Source of the DNA: Acidimicrobiia bacterium
GTDB taxonomy: Bacteria; Actinomycetota; Acidimicrobiia; Acidimicrobiales; Poriferisodalaceae
Assembly: GCA_022820505.1 (NCBI GenBank)
Contig: JAJEFK010000036.1
Coordinates: forward strand, 32,172 to 96,171
Length of the DNA: 64,000 nucleotides
Direction of reading: 5' to 3'
Below the pieces are notes generated by a model. It had not been told where the DNA came from. It saw only the letters and a program-made list of their open reading frames with translations, and did not search any database. Made by a program: the position numbers and the translations under genes. Shown here piece by piece: positions 23,120 through 30,948 of the stretch (the first letter of the stretch is position 1; each line of letters opens with the position of its first letter).

Positions 23120-24679
23120 ATGGGCGCGCTAGGCGGTGCGCTGATCGGCGTGGTCATCGCCATCGGCGCAAGCACAGCTCTGTTCTTCGGAGCGAACTGG
23201 CTCTTCGACCTGGCGGTTGATCGCTGGCGCACGTTTCTTGCGACCTCTGGCGCACTCGTCGGTGCGCTGATCGGCGCAGTCATCGCCGGCAATGACGTTG
23301 CCGGTGGGCCACTGTGGCTCTGGGCGGCGGTGTGCGCGGTGGTCGGTGCTGCCGCCGGCATTGCGGCCAGCCTGCTGGGCACGCCGTCGAAATCCAGCCG
23401 GACCCGCCTGTCCGAACGCGGGCGTCTCGTCACCTTCCTCGGGCCGTCGCTGCTGTTCGCAGCGCTCGGGCTGGTCATCCCGCTCATCCGGTCGATCTAC
23501 CTCTCGCTGCTCGACTCGCGGGCCGCCGAATGGGTGGGGCTCGCCAACTATGGGGAGATCCTCACCAACCCCAACAGCCTCGACCTGAGCGGCTGGACCG
23601 AGATCTTCACCAGCCGGCTCTTCTACGCCGCCCTCGTGCTCATCGCCGTCGGACTGGGGATCGGCATGGCTGTGGGCCGCCGTCGCGGCCGCACGATGGA
23701 GGCCCTGCCCGGCTCGATCGGCCCGATCGCCATCGGGTTGTTCGTGCTCTCGTTCGCCGTGTTCACCACGCTGCGGGGCACCGTCATCAACAACCTCTGG
23801 TGGGTGGTGGTGGTGACGGGGCTGTCGACGGCACTCGGGCTGGCTGCGGCGGTGCTCGCTGACGGGGTGCGCGGGGAATCGGTGGCCAAGAGCCTCATCT
23901 TCCTGCCCATGGCGATCTCATTCGTGGGCGCCGGGATCATCTGGCGCTTCATGTACATCGCCCGGCCGCCCCAGAAACCGCAGACAGGGTTTCTCAACGC
24001 CATCTGGGTCTGGCTGGGCAGCCTGCGGCCGCGCACCGGCGGCGCGTGGGTGGCTGTGCTGATCCTGGCCCTCGCCACTGTGCTGCTGGCAGGCCTGTGC
24101 GCATTCGGGGTGAGGCGGCGGCAGACCGCGTTCGCCATCGGCGCCGCAGTCACCGCCATCCCGGTCCTGTGGCTGATCTACCGGTTCCTCGGGCCCGGTT
24201 TGGGCGGTTCGGTGCCCGGCCCGACCGGTGAGCCCATCGCCGGCACCATCCTGTTCCTGCAGGAGGCGCCGTTCAACAACGTGTGGCTCATGGTGGTGCT
24301 CATCTGGATCCAGACGGGCTTCGCCATGGTGATCCTGTCGGCAGCCATCAAGGCAGTGCCCTCCGAACTGATCGAAGCGGCGCGGGTGGACGGGGCCACC
24401 GAGCGGCAGACGTTCTGGAACGTCATCATCCCCACGATCATCCCCACCATCACGGTGGTGGCCACCACGCTGATCGTGCTGGTGATGAAGGTGTACGACA
24501 TCGTGAAGGTGATGACCGCCGGCAACTTCGGCACGCAGGTCATCGCGAACGAGATGTGGCAGAAGGCGTTCACCGAGCTCAACTTCGGTTTGGGCTCCGC
24601 GCTGGCCGTCGTGCTGTTCCTGGCCGTCGTGCCGGCCATGGCGTTCAACATCCGGCGCACGCAGCGAGCAGACGCATGA
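23120..24679 (+). CDS. aglF: Sugar ABC transporter permease (AglF-like)
   Basis: A 519-residue inner-membrane permease. Two or three extra helices precede the usual six (MGALGGALIGVVIAIGAS, then WLWAAVCAVVGAAAGIA), making it longer than MalF-type permeases. The ATPase-coupling EAA loop is ELIEAARVDGATERQTFWNV. ATG 23120 is preferred to TTG 23096. The stop overlaps the start of the next permease by 4 bases. It lies downstream of the receptor and an attenuator hairpin. Confidence 0.87.
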   Translation: MGALGGALIGVVIAIGASTALFFGANWLFDLAVDRWRTFLATSGALVGALIGAVIAGNDVAGGPLWLWAAVCAVVGAAAGIAASLLGTPSKSSRTRLSERGRLVTFLGPSLLFAALGLVIPLIRSIYLSLLDSRAAEWVGLANYGEILTNPNSLDLSGWTEIFTSRLFYAALVLIAVGLGIGMAVGRRRGRTMEALPGSIGPIAIGLFVLSFAVFTTLRGTVINNLWWVVVVTGLSTALGLAAAVLADGVRGESVAKSLIFLPMAISFVGAGIIWRFMYIARPPQKPQTGFLNAIWVWLGSLRPRTGGAWVAVLILALATVLLAGLCAFGVRRRQTAFAIGAAVTAIPVLWLIYRFLGPGLGGSVPGPTGEPIAGTILFLQEAPFNNVWLMVVLIWIQTGFAMVILSAAIKAVPSELIEAARVDGATERQTFWNVIIPTIIPTITVVATTLIVLVMKVYDIVKVMTAGNFGTQVIANEMWQKAFTELNFGLGSALAVVLFLAVVPAMAFNIRRTQRADA

Positions 24680-25668
24680 GCACGGTCACCGCTTCGAGCC
24701 CCGGCCCGGCTGCTGGAGGCGGCCGCGGCGCAGGCGGCGCCATCGAGCGGGTCGACCGTACCGGCAAGCTGATCTACGGCTTCCTGCGCCGCATCCCGAC
24801 GTGGGTGCTGTGGCTGATGGTGATCGTGTGGAGCATCCCCGCGAGCAGCCTGTTCCTCAACTCGTTCCGCACCCGCGACGCGCAGCGCAACAGCGGCTGG
24901 TGGGAGTCGTTCAACGAGGGCGGGTGGACGCTCGCCAACTACTCCGAGGTGCTGGGCACCGAGCAGACCGGCGGGCTGGCGCGGGCACTGGTGAACTCGT
25001 TCGCCATCGCCATTCCGGCCACGGTGATCCCGGTGGCAATCGCCGCCATGGCGGCCTATGCCTTCGCCTGGATCAAGTTCCGGGGCCGGGAATGGCTGTT
25101 CATCGTGTTCGTGTCGCTGCTGGCGCTGCCGAACCAGGTGGCCCTCCTGCCGCTGCTGCAGCTCTACGCCGGCGGGGCGCACTGGACCATTCCCGGCACC
25201 GAGTTCACGCTCACGCTGTTCCCCGATTTCGACCTCGCCGGCAGCGCCACCGCGGTGTGGCTGACGCACACCGCGTTCGCCCTGCCGTTCGCCGTGTTCC
25301 TGCTGCACAACTACATCTCGTCGCTGCCCGGCGAGCTGTTCGAGGCGGCGCGCATCGACGGCGCCGATCACGTCACGATCTTCTGGCGGCTCGTGGTGCC
25401 GCTGTCGGTGCCGGCACTGGCGGCATTCACCATCTTCCAGTTCCTGTGGACCTGGAACGACTACCTCGTGGCCATCACCATGATCGGCTCGAACGGCGAG
25501 GCGTGGCCCGCCACCATCCGGATCGCCTCGCTGGCGGGCGAGTTCGGCCTGCGCGAGCACGTGCTGTCTGCGGGTGCGTTCGTGCAGGCGGGTGTGCCGC
25601 TGATCGTGTTCTTCGCCCTGCAGCGATTCTTCGTGCGCGGGCTGCTGGCCGGCTCGGTGAAGTCTTGA
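24676..25668 (+). CDS. aglG: Sugar ABC transporter permease (AglG-like)
   Basis: A 330-residue permease of the MalG/AglG class with about six helices. The EAA loop reads ELFEAARIDGADHVTIFWRL, and the C-terminal block LAAFTIFQFLWTWNDYLVAI is typical. A Gly-rich cytoplasmic tail opens the protein. ATG 24676 overlaps the previous stop (ATGA). It pairs with the upstream permease to form the channel; the ATPase is presumably the MalK-type protein encoded convergently at 28894. Confidence 0.9.
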   Translation: MSTVTASSPGPAAGGGRGAGGAIERVDRTGKLIYGFLRRIPTWVLWLMVIVWSIPASSLFLNSFRTRDAQRNSGWWESFNEGGWTLANYSEVLGTEQTGGLARALVNSFAIAIPATVIPVAIAAMAAYAFAWIKFRGREWLFIVFVSLLALPNQVALLPLLQLYAGGAHWTIPGTEFTLTLFPDFDLAGSATAVWLTHTAFALPFAVFLLHNYISSLPGELFEAARIDGADHVTIFWRLVVPLSVPALAAFTIFQFLWTWNDYLVAITMIGSNGEAWPATIRIASLAGEFGLREHVLSAGAFVQAGVPLIVFFALQRFFVRGLLAGSVKS

Positions 25669-25673
25669 GTGCT

Positions 25674-26663
25674 GTGGGTGATCTCAACTTGGTGCGCACG
25701 GGCCCGCGGCGGCTCGGGCCGGGCGGCGTCGAGATCGGCCCGCTGGCGCTGGGGCTCTGGCGCTTCACCGGCACCGATGTCGGCCAGAACGCTGCGCTCG
25801 TCGAGGCCGGGCTCGAGCTCGGCATGAACCTGGTGGACACTGCCGACGTGTACGGCCTGGACTGGGGCGGCACCGGCTTCGGGTCGTGCGAGGAGAATCT
25901 GGGTGCGGTGCTGCGGGCCCGGCCCGAGCTGCGCGATCGCATGGTGCTCGCCACCAAGGGCGGCATCGTGCCGCCGGTGCCCTACGACTCGGGCGCGGCC
26001 GCGATGCGGTCGGCGTGCGAGGCCTCGCTGGCCCGGCTCGGGACTGACCGCATCGACCTGTACCAGGTGCACCGGCCCGACATGTTCACGCACCCCGCCG
26101 AAGTGGCCGACACGCTCGACGGGCTGGTTGCCGACGGTCTCGTGGGTGCCGTGGGGGTGTCCAACTACACGCCCGCGCAGACCCGGGCGCTGGCAGCCCA
26201 TCTCGACTCACCGCTGGTGAGCACCCAGCCCGAGTACTCAGCCGCCTGCCTGGACGCGCTGCGAGACGGCACGCTCGACCTGTGCTCGGAGATGGGCATG
26301 GTGCCGCTGGCATGGAGCCCGCTTGGGGGCGGGCGACTGCTGGCACAGAGCCCGCTCGCCGGCGGGCGACTCATGCCACCGAGCCCGCTTGCGGGCGAGC
26401 AACCGTCGGACCAGCCCGACGAGGACGGCGGGGTTCGGCCGGAGCTGCTGGCCACGCTGGACCGTCTGGCTGAACGGGAGGGCGTCGACCGCGCCGCTGT
26501 GTGCGTGGCCTTCGTACTGGCACATCCCACGGCACCGGTGGCCATTGTCGGCACCCAGCAGCCTGAACGGCTCGAAGCGCTGCAGGCAGCACTCGGCGTG
26601 CAGCTTGATCGCAACGACGTGTACGACATTGTCGAGGCTTCCGAAGGTCAGCCATTGCCGTGA
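25674..26663 (+). CDS. Aldo/keto reductase (SmoB-like candidate)
   Basis: A 329-residue NAD(P)H-dependent aldo/keto reductase. The catalytic tetrad is visible: Asp and Tyr in DTADVYG, Lys in LATKGG, His in YQVHRPD. The C-terminal cofactor region has APVAIVGTQQPERLEALQAA. An internal 33-base tandem repeat adds extra copies of the segment SPLGGGRLLAQ. GTG 25674 is chosen; TTG 25665 overlapping the permease stop is an alternative. In sulfo-SMO clusters an AKR (SmoB) reduces 6-oxo-glucose to glucose; here the same gene company makes that role plausible, not proven. Confidence 0.85.
   Translation: MGDLNLVRTGPRRLGPGGVEIGPLALGLWRFTGTDVGQNAALVEAGLELGMNLVDTADVYGLDWGGTGFGSCEENLGAVLRARPELRDRMVLATKGGIVPPVPYDSGAAAMRSACEASLARLGTDRIDLYQVHRPDMFTHPAEVADTLDGLVADGLVGAVGVSNYTPAQTRALAAHLDSPLVSTQPEYSAACLDALRDGTLDLCSEMGMVPLAWSPLGGGRLLAQSPLAGGRLMPPSPLAGEQPSDQPDEDGGVRPELLATLDRLAEREGVDRAAVCVAFVLAHPTAPVAIVGTQQPERLEALQAALGVQLDRNDVYDIVEASEGQPLP
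26315..26413 (+). repeat. 33-base tandem repeat, three copies, inside the AKR gene
   Basis: Three consecutive 33-base units start at 26315, 26348 and 26381, each beginning GAGCCCGCT. They keep the frame and encode SPLGGGRLLAQ, SPLAGGRLMPP and SPLAGEQPSDQ. The third is degenerate. Most AKRs have a single SPLGGG-like segment at this place. Confidence 0.8.
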
Positions 26664-27799
26664 GCGACGGCACATCGAAGGGCGATCAGTCGATGCGTTT
26701 CGGCGTCATCGGCACCGGCATGATGGGCATCGAGCACATCGCCAACCTCATCGCGCTCGACGGCGCCGAGGTCGCAGCGCTGTGCGACAACTGGGAGCCG
26801 TCGCTCAAAGCGGCCCAGCACGAGCTGGCCTGCAGCGGTCTCGGCCCGGTGCCGTGCTTCAGCGACCATCACGAGCTGCTCAGCGCGGGGCTGTGCGATG
26901 CCGTGGTGGTGGCGACGCCCAACCACCTGCACACCGACATCGTGCTGGATGTGGCGGCTGCCGGTGTGCCTCAACTTGTCGAGAAGCCGCTGGCCACCAC
27001 GCTCGGCGACTGCCGACACATCATCGACGGCGTCGAGGCGCTCGGGCCCGATGCACCGCTGGTGTGGGTGGGGCTGGAGTACCGCTACATGGCGCCGGTG
27101 GCTGCGCTGATCGAGCGGGCTCACGCCGGCGCCGTGGGCCGCATTGCGATGGTGTCGATCCGCGAGCACCGCTTCCCCTTCCAGCCGAAGGTGGGCGACT
27201 GGAACCGGTTCAATCGCAACACCGGCGGCACGCTGGTGGAGAAGTGCTGCCACTTCTTCGACCTCATGCGGCTGATCGTGGGCGACGAGCCGGTGCGCGT
27301 GATGGCATCGGGCGCGCAGGATCTGAACCATCTCGACGAGAGCTACGGCGGCGAGACGCCCGACATCCTGGACAACGCCTTCGTGATCGTCGACTTCGCC
27401 TCGGGCGCGAGGGCGCTGCTGGACCTGTGCATGTTCGCCGACGCCACACGGAACCAGGAAGAGCTGTCGGTGGTGGGCGAGGACGGCAAGCTCGAAGCGC
27501 TGATCCCCGACGACGTGCTGCGGGTGGGCGTGCGAGGCCGCGACGGGGTCGGCAACGTCACCGAGCAGCAGATCGCCAGCACCGCACCGGTGACCGGCCA
27601 TCACCATGGCTCGTCGTACATCGAGCTGGAACGCTTCCGAGACGCCGTGCTCACATCGAGCCCGGCCGAATGCACACTGGCCGATGGACTGTGGTCGGTG
27701 GCCATCGGTCGGGCCGCTCACATCTCGATTGACGAGGGCCGACCAGTGGAGATGAGCGAGCTGCTCACCCCTGCCGAACTCGCCGGGCCGGACCAATGA
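26660..27799 (+). CDS. Gfo/Idh/MocA family oxidoreductase (possible NAD-dependent glycosidase)
   Basis: A 379-residue protein with an N-terminal Rossmann fold (FGVIGTGMMGIEHIANLIA) and the family signature VEKPLATT. The C-terminal domain has GGTLVEKCCHFFDLMRLIVG, where Lys and His usually take part in catalysis. The GTG start overlaps the AKR stop by 4 bases. Family members oxidise sugars; some (GH109, and GH188 NAD-dependent sulfoquinovosidases) use the redox step for glycoside cleavage. Beside an SsuD-like enzyme and an AKR, a sulfoquinovosidase role is an attractive inference, since no GH31 enzyme is present. A sugar dehydrogenase is the conservative call. Confidence 0.87.
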   Translation: MSDGTSKGDQSMRFGVIGTGMMGIEHIANLIALDGAEVAALCDNWEPSLKAAQHELACSGLGPVPCFSDHHELLSAGLCDAVVVATPNHLHTDIVLDVAAAGVPQLVEKPLATTLGDCRHIIDGVEALGPDAPLVWVGLEYRYMAPVAALIERAHAGAVGRIAMVSIREHRFPFQPKVGDWNRFNRNTGGTLVEKCCHFFDLMRLIVGDEPVRVMASGAQDLNHLDESYGGETPDILDNAFVIVDFASGARALLDLCMFADATRNQEELSVVGEDGKLEALIPDDVLRVGVRGRDGVGNVTEQQIASTAPVTGHHHGSSYIELERFRDAVLTSSPAECTLADGLWSVAIGRAAHISIDEGRPVEMSELLTPAELAGPDQ

Positions 27800-27818
27800 G
27801 CACCGCGGCGCAGCGGCC

Positions 27819-28889
27819 ATGAGCACAGCCCCGCCGGAGATTGCGTGGTTCTCGGCGCTGTGCGACGACGACTACGAGTTCCTCGGCGTGCCGGACCCCA
27901 CCCTGGCCAGCTCGTGGGACCACTGCGCAGACATTGTCACCGCCGCCGAGCGCAACGGATTCGACAACGTGCTGCTGCCCTCGGGCTACACGCTGGGCAT
28001 CGACGCCACCGCGTTCGCCGCCGGCATCGCCACCCGCACCAGTCGCATCAATCTGCTGCTGGCGGTGCGCATGGGCGAGCTCTGGCCGCCGCAGTTAGCG
28101 CGCCAGCTCGCCACGATCGACCAGATGGCAGGCGGGCGGCTCACCATCAACATCATCTCCAGCGATCTGCCCGGCGCACCGCTGCCGTCGGCCCCCCGCT
28201 ACCAGCGCACCCGCGAGTACATGGAGGTGCTGCGCACCCTGCTCAACGGCCAGCCGGTCGACTTCGACGGCGAGTTCGTCTCGGTGCAGCTCGATCCCCC
28301 GCGCGTCGGCACCGTGAGCGGCCAATGCCCGCCCTTCTACTTCGGCGGCTTCTCCGACGACGCCAAGCACACCGCCGCCCTCGCAGCCGACGTGTTCCTC
28401 ACCTGGCCCGACACCGTCGCAGGCGTCGCCGAAACCGTCACCGAAATGCGAGACCGGGCCGCGGCAGCGGGCCGCGAACTCAAGTTCGGCCTGCGAGCGC
28501 ACATGATCGTGCGCCCCACAACCGCGGAAGCCATGGATGCCACCCGGCGTCTGGTGAGCCAGCTCGACGACGACACCGGGGCCACGATCCGAGCCCGAGC
28601 CCTCGACTCAGCCTCGGTAGGCGTGCAACGCCAAGCCCAGCTACGCGACAGCGCCGACGACGACGGCTTCGCCGAAGAAGGCCTGTGGACCGGCATCGGC
28701 AGGGCCCGGAGCGGCGCCGGCGCAGCCATAGTCGGCAACCCCGACGAAGTCATCGCCAAGCTCGACGCCTACCGAGAGGTGGGCATCGACGCCTTCATCC
28801 TCTCCGGCTACCCCCACCAAGCCGAATGCGATTTGTTCGGCGGCCTCGTCTTGCCATCGATCCCGCACCGCAAGCTCTGGAACCCCTGA
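27819..28889 (+). CDS. LLM-class FMNH2-dependent monooxygenase, SsuD/SmoC-like
   Basis: A 356-residue luciferase-like flavin monooxygenase that aligns along its length with alkanesulfonate monooxygenase SsuD: PPFYFGGFSDDAKHTAA, DVFLTWPD, LKFGLRAHMIVR, LWTGIGRARSGAGAAIVG and FILSGYPH. The sulfonate/flavin pocket residues reported for SsuD fall at Arg226, His228, Arg297, Tyr331 and His333 here, with Trp196 as in SmoC. It should cleave a C-S bond to release sulfite and an aldehyde. No flavin reductase partner is nearby, so FMNH2 must come from elsewhere. Last gene of the operon. Confidence 0.85.
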   Translation: MSTAPPEIAWFSALCDDDYEFLGVPDPTLASSWDHCADIVTAAERNGFDNVLLPSGYTLGIDATAFAAGIATRTSRINLLLAVRMGELWPPQLARQLATIDQMAGGRLTINIISSDLPGAPLPSAPRYQRTREYMEVLRTLLNGQPVDFDGEFVSVQLDPPRVGTVSGQCPPFYFGGFSDDAKHTAALAADVFLTWPDTVAGVAETVTEMRDRAAAAGRELKFGLRAHMIVRPTTAEAMDATRRLVSQLDDDTGATIRARALDSASVGVQRQAQLRDSADDDGFAEEGLWTGIGRARSGAGAAIVGNPDEVIAKLDAYREVGIDAFILSGYPHQAECDLFGGLVLPSIPHRKLWNP

Positions 28890-28893
28890 TCCC

Positions 28894-30054
28894 TCAGCTG
28901 CGGATGGCGGCCTCGGTCTGGGGATCGAAGAAATGCAGCCCGTCCACGTCGACGGTCAGCTCGACGATGGAGCCGGGCCGTGCAGCGCTGCGGGGATGCA
29001 CCCGGGCAACGACCATGCGGTCCTCGATGCCCTCCAGCGCGTCGGGATCGCCTGCCTCCACAGAAGGTGCATCAAGCGGAAAGTGCAGCAGCAGATCCGA
29101 GCCCAGCGCCTCGGTCAACGACACCGTCGCCGCCAAGCGCGGCGCCCCGTCGTCGGTAGCCACGGAAGCATCCTCGAATGCCTCCGGCCGGATGCCCACC
29201 ACCACGTCGGCCCCGTCGTAGCTCCGCAAGGCGGGATTCGCCGCGAGCACCTGTTCATTGAGCAACAGCGTCTGCGAGCCCAAGTGCAGCTGCCAGGCGT
29301 CGGCGCCGCTCTCGAGCCGCGCCAGGCGCAGGTTCATCGCCGGCGCGCCGATGAAGCCGGCCACGAACAGGTTGTCGGGCCGCTCGTACAGGTCGGTGGG
29401 GTCGTCGACCTGCTGCAGCAGCCCGTCCTTGAGGACAGCCACACGGTCGCCCATGGTCATGGCTTCCACCTGGTCGTGCGTGACGTAGATGGTGGTGGCG
29501 CCCAGCCGGTGCTGCAGGGCCGTGATCTCGGCGCGCATCTGCACCCGCAGCTTGGCGTCGAGGTTCGACAGGGGTTCGTCCATGAGGAACACTGCCGGGT
29601 CGCGCACGATGGCGCGGCCCATGGCTACGCGCTGGCGCTGGCCGCCCGAGAGCTGTGCCGGCTTGTTGCCGAGCAGCGGCTCCAGCTCGAGCAGGCGTGC
29701 GGCGGTGCGCACCCGCTCCTCGACTTCTGCCTTGGGGACGCCCGCCAGCTTCAGGGGGAAGCCGATGTTGCGGGCCACGTCGAGGTGGGGATACAGCGCA
29801 TAGCTCTGGAACACCATGGCGATGTTGCGGTCCTTGGGCTCCACGTCGTTCATGCGCTCGCTGCCGATCAGCAGCTCGCCGTCGCTGATCTCCTCGAGCC
29901 CCGCCACCATCCGCAGCGCCGTCGACTTGCCGCAGCCCGAGGGCCCCACCAGTACGAGGAACTCGCCGTCGGCGATGTCGATGTTCAGGTCGGTGACGGC
30001 GACGAACCCGTTCGGGTACTTCTTGGTGAGCCGGTCGAGGGTGACCGTTGCCAT
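28894..30054 (-). CDS. MalK/UgpC-type sugar ABC transporter ATPase
   Basis: A 386-residue ATP-binding subunit. Walker A is GPSGCGKST, the Q-loop lies in [11 protein letters not shown], the signature is [15 protein letters not shown], Walker B is [16 protein letters not shown], and the switch His is in [15 protein letters not shown]. The C-terminal third is the regulatory OB-like domain ([12 protein letters not shown]). It faces the importer operon from the other side, stopping 4 bases from the monooxygenase gene, and carries its own LacI-type operator, so it is most likely the ATPase of the AglEFG-like importer and could serve others. Confidence 0.93.
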   Translation of the reverse strand: MATVTLDRLTKKYPNGFVAVTDLNIDIADGEFLVLVGPSGCGKSTALRMVAGLEEISDGELLIGSERMNDVEPKDRNIAMVFQSYALYPHLDVARNIGFPLKLAGVPKAEVEERVRTAARLLELEPLLGNKPAQLSGGQRQRVAMGRAIVRDPAVFLMDEPLSNLDAKLRVQMRAEITALQHRLGATTIYVTHDQVEAMTMGDRVAVLKDGLLQQVDDPTDLYERPDNLFVAGFIGAPAMNLRLARLESGADAWQLHLGSQTLLLNEQVLAANPALRSYDGADVVVGIRPEAFEDASVATDDGAPRLAATVSLTEALGSDLLLHFPLDAPSVEAGDPDALEGIEDRMVVARVHPRSAARPGSIVELTVDVDGLHFFDPQTEAAIRS

Positions 30055-30100
30055 GAGACCCCCATTTCAGGCGCACAGACCTGCGTGGCCGAGACTAGTC

Positions 30101-30114
30101 CGCAAGCGATTACG
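30101..30114. promoter_or_regulatory. LacI-type operator upstream of the ABC ATPase gene
   Basis: CGCAAGCGATTACG lies 47 bases upstream of the ATPase start (minus strand) and shares the pattern YGCAARCGNTTRCR with sites at 18490 and 21414. It is also close to the divergent class II aldolase gene at 30155. Confidence 0.55.
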
Positions 30115-30154
30115 GACGTATCCGGTGCACCCCGGGCGTGGCAGAATTCGCGAA

Positions 30155-30916
30155 GTGACTGCTTGCGACCCTGCCACCGAAACCGCCGAGCCGTTCGAGG
30201 CCGACCCGCACGCCGAGCGCTCCCGCCTGCTGGCCGACCTGGCCCAGGCATACCGCCTGTTCGGAACGCTCCGCTGGGGCGAGCTGGGCGACGGCCACAT
30301 CACCTGCCGCGACCCGCTGCAGCCGGACCACATGTGGCTGCTGCGCTACGGCGTGCCGTTCGAACGAGCGACGGTCGACGACCTCGTGCTGCTGGCGCCC
30401 GACGGCACCGCCGCCGACCAGCAAGGCAGGCCGGCCACCATCAACAACGCCGCCTACCACATACATCACCCCATCCACGAGGCCCGGCCCGACATCGGCG
30501 CCGCCGCACATACACACACCCAGTGGGGCACGCCGTTCTCGGCTGAACGACGGATGATCGAACCGATCAACCAGGAGGCGACCTGCTTCTTCGAGAATCA
30601 CGCACTCTTCGACGACGGGGAAGTGCAGGTCCTCTCCACCGACGGCGGCAAGCGCATCGCCGCTGCCCTCGGCGACGGCCGCGCGGTCATCCTGGCCAAC
30701 CACGGCCTGCTGACGGTGGGGGCGAGCCCGGCCGACGCGGTGGGCTGGTTCGTGCTCGCCGAACGCGTGGCTGAGGTGCAGATGAAGGCCACCCGCGGCA
30801 TCCCGATCTCCGCCGAGGACGCACGCATCGCGCAGCGCAACCTCACTGAGGGCGACTTCGGCTGGATCCTGTTCGGCTGGGCGGCCCGCCGTCACCTGCC
30901 CCACGAGTTCGCCTAA
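30155..30916 (+). CDS. Class II aldolase/adducin family protein
   Basis: A 253-residue class II aldolase-fold protein. Metal-binding histidines are visible in AAHTHTQWG and ANHGLLTVG. The opening LAQAYRLFGTLRWGELGDGH and C-terminal WFVLAERVAEVQMKA fit the family, which includes fuculose- and ribulose-phosphate aldolases and decarboxylases. The usual catalytic acid region is not clear, so a decarboxylase, epimerase or orphan role is possible. GTG 30155 is chosen. Divergent from the ATPase gene, possibly sharing the operator at 30101. Confidence 0.85.
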   Translation: MTACDPATETAEPFEADPHAERSRLLADLAQAYRLFGTLRWGELGDGHITCRDPLQPDHMWLLRYGVPFERATVDDLVLLAPDGTAADQQGRPATINNAAYHIHHPIHEARPDIGAAAHTHTQWGTPFSAERRMIEPINQEATCFFENHALFDDGEVQVLSTDGGKRIAAALGDGRAVILANHGLLTVGASPADAVGWFVLAERVAEVQMKATRGIPISAEDARIAQRNLTEGDFGWILFGWAARRHLPHEFA

Positions 30917-30948
30917 GCAGGGCGGGCACTTCGCAGAGCGGCTGAACA

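Noticed and set aside
26315..26413. Short tandem repeats considered as a CRISPR array
   Set aside because: Units are contiguous with no spacers, keep a reading frame and lie inside an AKR gene.
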